From positions 1-36,167 of the forward strand of contig CAJXVQ010000005.1 of assembly GCA_913060685.1 (NCBI GenBank): 36,167 nucleotides of DNA, written 5' to 3'. Of the stretch, positions 34,201-36,167 are shown piece after piece (position 1 is the stretch's first letter; every line of letters begins with the position of its first letter). The notes beneath the pieces were generated by a model. The model worked only from the letters and a program-made list of their open reading frames with translations. It did no database searches and was not told the origin of the DNA. The position numbers and the translations under genes are program-made. Origin of the DNA: an uncultured Verrucomicrobiales bacterium. Its GTDB lineage: Bacteria; Verrucomicrobiota; Verrucomicrobiia; Verrucomicrobiales; Akkermansiaceae.

Positions 34201-35824
34201 CGCCCGGGTTGGCGGTGCCATTCACGGAGTAGCCGATGGGGACAGCCCTGTACTTGTATTGGGTCCCCGACGGAAGGTTGGTCCTGGGGTTGGCCAGTTT
34301 TGCATCCAAATAGACGGCCGGAGGGACCTTGAGGACCGCCCGTGTTCCGCGGGGGAGGCGTCCGTAAGTAGCGCTCTCCAGGCGGTGAGGAACACTTTCG
34401 ATATTTGTAAAATCCCCTTCGGCCGTCTCGAATTGGGTGTCGACCGTGAGTTGGACCAGAGCTTCTTCATTTAAATCGACCCGATACCTCCAAGTGATCT
34501 GGCCAGTGACGTATTGCAGATCTGTCTCATCTTCGTTGAGGTTCCGTTTTAGATCGATCGTGACTAGGTTTGAGGCTTCCGACGATGAAGGGGCGGATAG
34601 TTTTTCTTCCCCATCCTGGTTAAAGAATGCATAGGAGTAGTCGATTGGAGTCGCGACATATTTACCTTTGCTTGTGCCTCCTTCATTGTTTTCCGTCTCC
34701 TCGGCGAACGCCGTAAGATTGTCGTTAAGATAAAGGATTCCCGGGCTCTTGAAGGTTGTTAGTTCAGGGTTTATATTCCGCAGAGAGCCAATTACCAAGG
34801 GTGTTCCGGAAAAGTCCAAGTTCAGGTTATTGCCTTCTAAATCAAGCCCCGACTCCCAGTCCAACCTGTCCGTAAATTCGATCTGTCGGTAAAGATATCT
34901 CCGCCAAGTCCATTTCATTTTTGCATCTTTCTTGGTCTGTAGCAACTTGCCCGGGATAAAGGCGTTATACTTGCCCTGTCCCCTTGTGTAGTATTTGCGG
35001 TTTTGCCCCCCTGTGCTAAAAGTCCAACCACTGGCTCTCGCACTGAACCTGGTGTCTTTGGTAACGAGAGGAGCACCGTTCGCGTCAAACGTCGGTTTAC
35101 GATCGTCCCCAAAGTAGATCAATCCGGACCCTCTATCGAGTTGGATCGCGGGTTCGTTGTTGTTGTATCCATCAACAATTTTCAGAACAGCCTCCTCGGG
35201 GCTTTTAAGCACGGGGTGCATTCTCATGGTCTCCCAAGGGTTCTGGCCTACGTTACCGGAAATGACGTCCACAATTTCAACATCGAACCTCCTGGGGATC
35301 TGATAATACTTGTGGGTAAATTTGGCCTGTGTCGGATAGACGTTGAAAAAACTGGATGTAGAGCCAACGTTGTAGCGAATAGGTCCATTGTTTGGCAGGG
35401 GGTCGATGGTCCTGGAACCAGGCCCGAGAAACGGGAAATTCCAGGAGAGGTATGATGCGTGAGGAAATCCTACATACGGGGAACTGTTGTTGCCGCCGTC
35501 TCCATATCTACCAGTTCCCTCCGTAAGGTTCAAATACTGCGGCACCGTCGTCTCGATGTAGGGAGGAGTGCCGAGGTTGAAGGCCTTGGTGCCCGTCTTA
35601 CTGAAGGTGTCCACTTCGTCGTAATTTTTCTCGGGGTCGGTAACTTCAATGGTGACAGATCCTGGGGTAAGCGCCTGGAGCTTGTGGCTCATTCCCAGCC
35701 ACAAGCCGCAGAGGCAGAGGAAAGCAAGAAGTACCCGGAGGGACGACGGGGCGGTGAAGCTTGCCGGTTCTGACAACCTGGCATGAAGGAGATTGCGGGA
35801 GCTCGCGGATTTGGAATTCGTCAT
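25268..35824 (-). CDS. Giant exported protein with LamG-like domain and Tc-toxin-A-like C-terminal half
   Basis: The product is about 3518 residues from the ATG at 35824. An in-frame ATG at 35890, 5 nt after the upstream stop, would add 22 residues. A hydrophobic segment (about 29-47) and a KLQA-LTPG cleavage-like site mark export. Residues about 60-1100 are mostly beta-rich and unrecognised. A LamG-like domain spans about 1145-1355 (HFLVDFWLNAKG ... PALWFSFEDAPDGSF). About 2500 there is an EF-hand-like loop DEDLDGFINEDD, then GHGDAWGHFVSALGMHYTLL. Residues about 2900-3200 are long amphipathic helices (YTRVSASAALTALDISKGLL, VADLERDLVRLDEINRIEEN). At about 3260 ISLRRELFRI follows a Glu-rich turn, and the end reads SEWLLIIPG ... 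ETISDIKLHFQTYSNQG. The last 600 or so residues resemble, in order and motif, the pore-helix and TcB-binding end of Tc-toxin A subunits. That is inference by eye. Codon 2800-3108 DNA is strikingly AT-rich. Confidence 0.8.
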   Translation of the reverse strand: MTNSKSASSRNLLHARLSEPASFTAPSSLRVLLAFLCLCGLWLGMSHKLQALTPGSVTIEVTDPEKNYDEVDTFSKTGTKAFNLGTPPYIETTVPQYLNLTEGTGRYGDGGNNSSPYVGFPHASYLSWNFPFLGPGSRTIDPLPNNGPIRYNVGSTSSFFNVYPTQAKFTHKYYQIPRRFDVEIVDVISGNVGQNPWETMRMHPVLKSPEEAVLKIVDGYNNNEPAIQLDRGSGLIYFGDDRKPTFDANGAPLVTKDTRFSARASGWTFSTGGQNRKYYTRGQGKYNAFIPGKLLQTKKDAKMKWTWRRYLYRQIEFTDRLDWESGLDLEGNNLNLDFSGTPLVIGSLRNINPELTTFKSPGILYLNDNLTAFAEETENNEGGTSKGKYVATPIDYSYAFFNQDGEEKLSAPSSSEASNLVTIDLKRNLNEDETDLQYVTGQITWRYRVDLNEEALVQLTVDTQFETAEGDFTNIESVPHRLESATYGRLPRGTRAVLKVPPAVYLDAKLANPRTNLPSGTQYKYRAVPIGYSVNGTANPGGTTEFELTIEQDTTVTWEWRLEYAVRVKSGAGSGGNPSPRSSSDGETHWFKANEAVTFSVDADTSRQDPLARSRGSVAEYKITRPSSGELQEVVVATGNFDVAAPTDNEGDFTNLLTTEPGRSYTVRNLASGESTAVTAWDANTLTTSQPLVVAEGDSYEISYQVESQVREEAFQVALEDVEELAGRATSREFIIKDWMEFEWVWENEVRYTFTAALGGQTDQLLAGQVFAEYLDEGGTRVEERSESEKNFLWIPKGREVTVGAYYRTIDRCFTLADFAPGGVQGDLSARGLDISVLPDGDRDGRVVRLFSVDAAETPTEILWNYQPTVHRAVIPLGESFNPKNPDAYLVPDLCDGAVLSLDGPLLGNSLLPVLPPPVPGQGKSLHWDKIGQKLFPVHPGSYQTDWLDQNGRTHRIEVVSDYPGNIANLASELEFEDGRRDMDTDSSRGAVPVYDSRGDAMLTDAEPPEPLYYFSKTLPLAGTTDFPASPDAHYHHLFDPTNTKRRPPTKLDLSSSDEWAFQELTHTEAGATVGNTGGRAFEATQSGRSVLLFSHRRNPDESANGNLEEEELAVRVIESIDLDDLDPVQPGDDKLVLGERGIALGHGLTTGADGAYGIVQRGADPVTSIDPGDHFLVDFWLNAKGLRADDAPVKVLTTGDGKLVVTLDPQNATITTDYLGLRTTHPFTTAGPRWKHYIIHVFKNALFGVNATVVEFHLDGVRQEQATLSDQLDAAAPASSTVEIGLSASSLRLGVGADPASALQLDQLRLFNLAANLDPWLTSGEVRQLRTVRDMMAEDNRLRGIAPALWFSFEDAPDGSFANEGTIADVGFGPVAEDPVGVFSGSWERLGLQEVATRLESTLDNAGFGGSGYVLNAVSNYNANLYNRDAEVGAWGPIFPVNSKEFYDRDSPLEVAYYENPYLSEPGEHPNVAWPYETAVYADVAYPVVGPHKDKAIYIASRIGSEGVDRNGRPQQVFDLASYSDLIIYNQPEQDDAGFNPNEEHALVAPSNRAALKIKNLGEDIPNNPPLAAFALQDEINAIDSESDPWVLVQVNNLQTGEPEMHAYQVFQTRDGQEPNTNPTSDGLVEFPRPVDGAITDPDNGLAYEPAENPEDRFLTLDPDPSKTYNFEYKFEYPAFAGDLLIPPYPLNLVIGNATMADARGGKLDNNVGNEQRSYWRDVNRNAWIVSGGGSFFYQYFYPFRGDFYHPDGAAAGTPVAWLPTEGSYFGDNEATIPADDSPSPIQVTYNTHWRSDYPKLKRGETLTYQGGEYFNENPGSNGLPAIVAMAATEVVYDSATPDMLINDETLKDYSARIIRPVDRREERFSVAQMDDAKFSPAAQDEIFIVAERWYFKELPGSLQKRFYFDSLAEKLVFRGYLNDKDSGDPDLTSGPDPINVLEPNIMTEDERKLVRALSESGDWTAAIEEIFERSQNPDFSFALGTYDPAGKYLAGVRELPEERLRLDDFKEAGERKLSEIERKGENLMNEIVHEIDTHWRLEESAPVVKYVRAPGTPETGAMFIHLNSFGVGSALVPSPKLLTDPITGSSYITVAENNRVELDGAPVSLHIIEIIPDRYRGAIKVIEGTDAFSEKVTLQHNGEFGANTDDLYYEWWIRDAAPLDVVANEVLDDGTLKEVDGRGNSLWQPYLPERAPEDLKRFTDRGIDEETAKHLGLHTIVFEGRPDVTLADKLVLMRYKHVNEVNEDGDPTNDWKLVPFEFSDPAAEWEPGVEISDDETPIVTVTGPAPFQWAGAANSPQIQADGSKRYIPQLVMGWVKRVLDRINPYEARFNDFFGNESPAAYSSQIQIAGAPFAGKVALNSDKNVVENVGLIELYETVLARARELSIDNSSNPVSTDGINQALLLAATRLSVLYELLAREAYSDAQDSTITVTDESGLGGVASFTHAFQNMEADLMHEELALLRGTDFRKSYPVYNRIFWNYAKGLGEAAYNVNYNIYDEDLDGFINEDDARTLYPQGHGDAWGHFVSALGMHYTLLQQPVFSWKTRSELYSLMQNVLEVDFLDEKTFAQLAAGKARAGRDIVRNTYRLHYTQDPDGQWQGYTDGADPARAWGVSEWATRSGQAALFDWAVANAILPGEAASATPVGNPENLDRIERLGAVAEIGEVAGGLYEIQVAMDEANGGVNPLGFDADAIAFDIDLEFFENASGGDRRSHFEQIYNRALAAANNAKATLDFATQTENKLRRIADDTNALIGEAFLQDLDYRNRLIEIFGSPYDGTIGFGKAYPEGYEGPDILLYAYLDKTEIEKIVPTQNGVGDDKYDFIEIQTLEKVPFGIGLTSSNIEIDGHPLKQILVTDLYNAALPDGNRNDDQNTQLDRVIDVFTENALEDIYSDPSSTNRVEVEIRRASAYAFQADSAWGQRTSYGRAQQALEAMLLSELELKESTEEYLGMLKHYHTLVLLLGNEIEQAARREDLEDQIQYTRVSASAALTALDISKGLLELTSNSLADANLAAQEAIPGIVGFSNDVFSSVVGALLVSDGLTQAGFDTTRNVLEQLIKAGELIRDELVADLERDLVRLDEINRIEENLAGIARFGADEGALRAEIGTHIQELEINRQEYVTALAEGFRLLKEREAFNTGIAAAAQTNRYEDIIHRLSRNEAMGRYQTAFNHAARYAWLATKAYDYETSLDPGDPAAPGALLDQIVKERQLGLWIDGAPQAGQGGLAEILNHLNGNFQVLKGQLGINNPQSEIEKISLRRELFRIMPHDEVVGSASSDDRWVDALKARIEPDLTTMPEFTRHCRPFSTAEEGPQPGIVIRFSSEINNGVNFFGRPLVSGDHAYSTANFATKIRGFGVWLENYKEAGLATTPRAYLVPVGNDYMRTSSSAEPITRMWNVQEQRIPTPYVINEANLRSPGFIPTLNGVDGGFADLRRHGDFRMYHDGGEDEAVDESELTLDSRLISRSVWNSEWLLIIPGAGLHVDPDTGLKQLAETISDIKLHFQTYSNQGQ
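26500..27430. other. AT-rich island inside the giant gene
   Basis: Base composition changes sharply inside one open frame. By direct count 27301-27360 has 20 G+C of 60 and 27361-27420 has 21 of 60, while 28921-28980 has 47 of 60. The low-GC stretch encodes residues of about 2800-3108, including the start of the helical region. It could be a recombined segment or a domain with relaxed codon use. Confidence 0.7.
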
Positions 35825-35895
35825 GGCGCAGTTGGATCGGAGTGTCTTGGAACGGTAAGCGGTGGTAAGCGGAAAATCACAGAGGGGCATGGCGT

Positions 35896-36167
35896 CTATT
35901 TCTCGAGGGTGGCGACATCACTCACGCGCCTGAGTTCGACGCGTCCGGTGAGTTCGAGGTTGGTCTTGGTGAGACCCTGGATGGTTTCGGAGTAGGTGCC
36001 GCGGAGGCGATCGGAGATGGTTTGGTCGGGGTCGAAGACGATCTGCATCTCGCGCACGATCATCGTTCCACGGGCGTGTTTCTGGTGGAAGGCGTGGCGA
36101 AAGGGATTGGTGCGGTGGAAGGGGTCGAGGCTGAGGGTGCCGGTGAGGGTCTGGCCGGATCCGAGGG
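35896..36167 (-). CDS. C-terminal fragment of an unidentified protein
   Basis: The frame enters from the right edge and ends at the TAG at 35896-35898, giving about 90 residues. Visible sequence includes GSGQTLTGTLSLDPFHRTNP, FRHAFHQKHARGTMIVREMQ and TNLELTGRVELRRVSDVATL. The pattern of short alternating strands looks like part of a beta-rich domain, possibly repetitive, but I recognise no family. The stop is 5 nt before the first possible ATG of the giant gene, so this gene is the upstream member of the same transcription unit. Its start and most of its length lie outside the window. Confidence 0.7.
   Translation of the reverse strand, partial: LGSGQTLTGTLSLDPFHRTNPFRHAFHQKHARGTMIVREMQIVFDPDQTISDRLRGTYSETIQGLTKTNLELTGRVELRRVSDVATLEK

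Overview
The window reads as one contig from a Verrucomicrobiota bacterium, probably order Verrucomicrobiales. The evidence is compositional and architectural: fairly high GC, very large Sec-exported proteins built from lamin-tail, CotH, chitobiase-C-like, LamG-like and Calx-beta-like modules with thrombospondin type 3-like calcium loops, an autotransporter-type beta-strand repeat fused to an SGNH hydrolase, and weak or absent Shine-Dalgarno sequences. No rRNA, tRNA, CRISPR array, IS element or phage gene was seen. The first 23 bases are a Nextera/Tn5 adapter tail, so the left edge is a sequencing artefact.

Layout. (1) 24-6402, minus strand: an N-acetylmuramoyl-L-alanine amidase with its own terminator, then a 1676-residue lamin-tail/CotH secreted protein, then a truncated secreted protein cut by the adapter. 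(2) 6785-10955, housekeeping: purC (+); a translationally coupled aroG-type DAHP synthase and GreA/GreB-C-like gene (-); a LOG-family nucleotide hydrolase overlapping tlyA (+). (3) 10989-15826, minus strand: chrA, leuC, a DUF2059 protein, a TraB/GumN protein and leuD. The two subunits of isopropylmalate isomerase are therefore separated by two exported proteins. (4) 15920-21432, plus strand: a lipoprotein and a Ca2+-dependent PI-PLC-like enzyme as a pair, a dGTPase-like HD hydrolase, and a beta-helix/SGNH hydrolase. (5) 21669-36167, minus strand: the end of an unidentified gene, a giant exported protein of about 3518 residues, and a 1192-residue TSP3/LamG/RTX/Calx-beta protein, all tightly spaced.

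The most unusual item is the giant gene. By eye, its last 600 or so residues look like the end of a Tc-toxin A subunit: a long alpha-helical region, then a segment like the 'ELEITKHVSL' stretch, then a beta-rich C-terminus with a SEW...ISDIKLHF motif. A LamG-like domain and an EF-hand-like loop lie further upstream. The helical part falls in a markedly AT-rich island inside an otherwise GC-rich gene. This remains a remote-homology inference; no TcB/TcC (SpvB/RHS) partner lies within the window.

Other items worth checking are an intergenic inverted-repeat family present at two loci (about 6.55 and 17.65 kb), a cluster of three hairpins or palindromes at 5.3 kb, a hairpin immediately before leuC, and a possible broken coding remnant at 21.4-21.7 kb.
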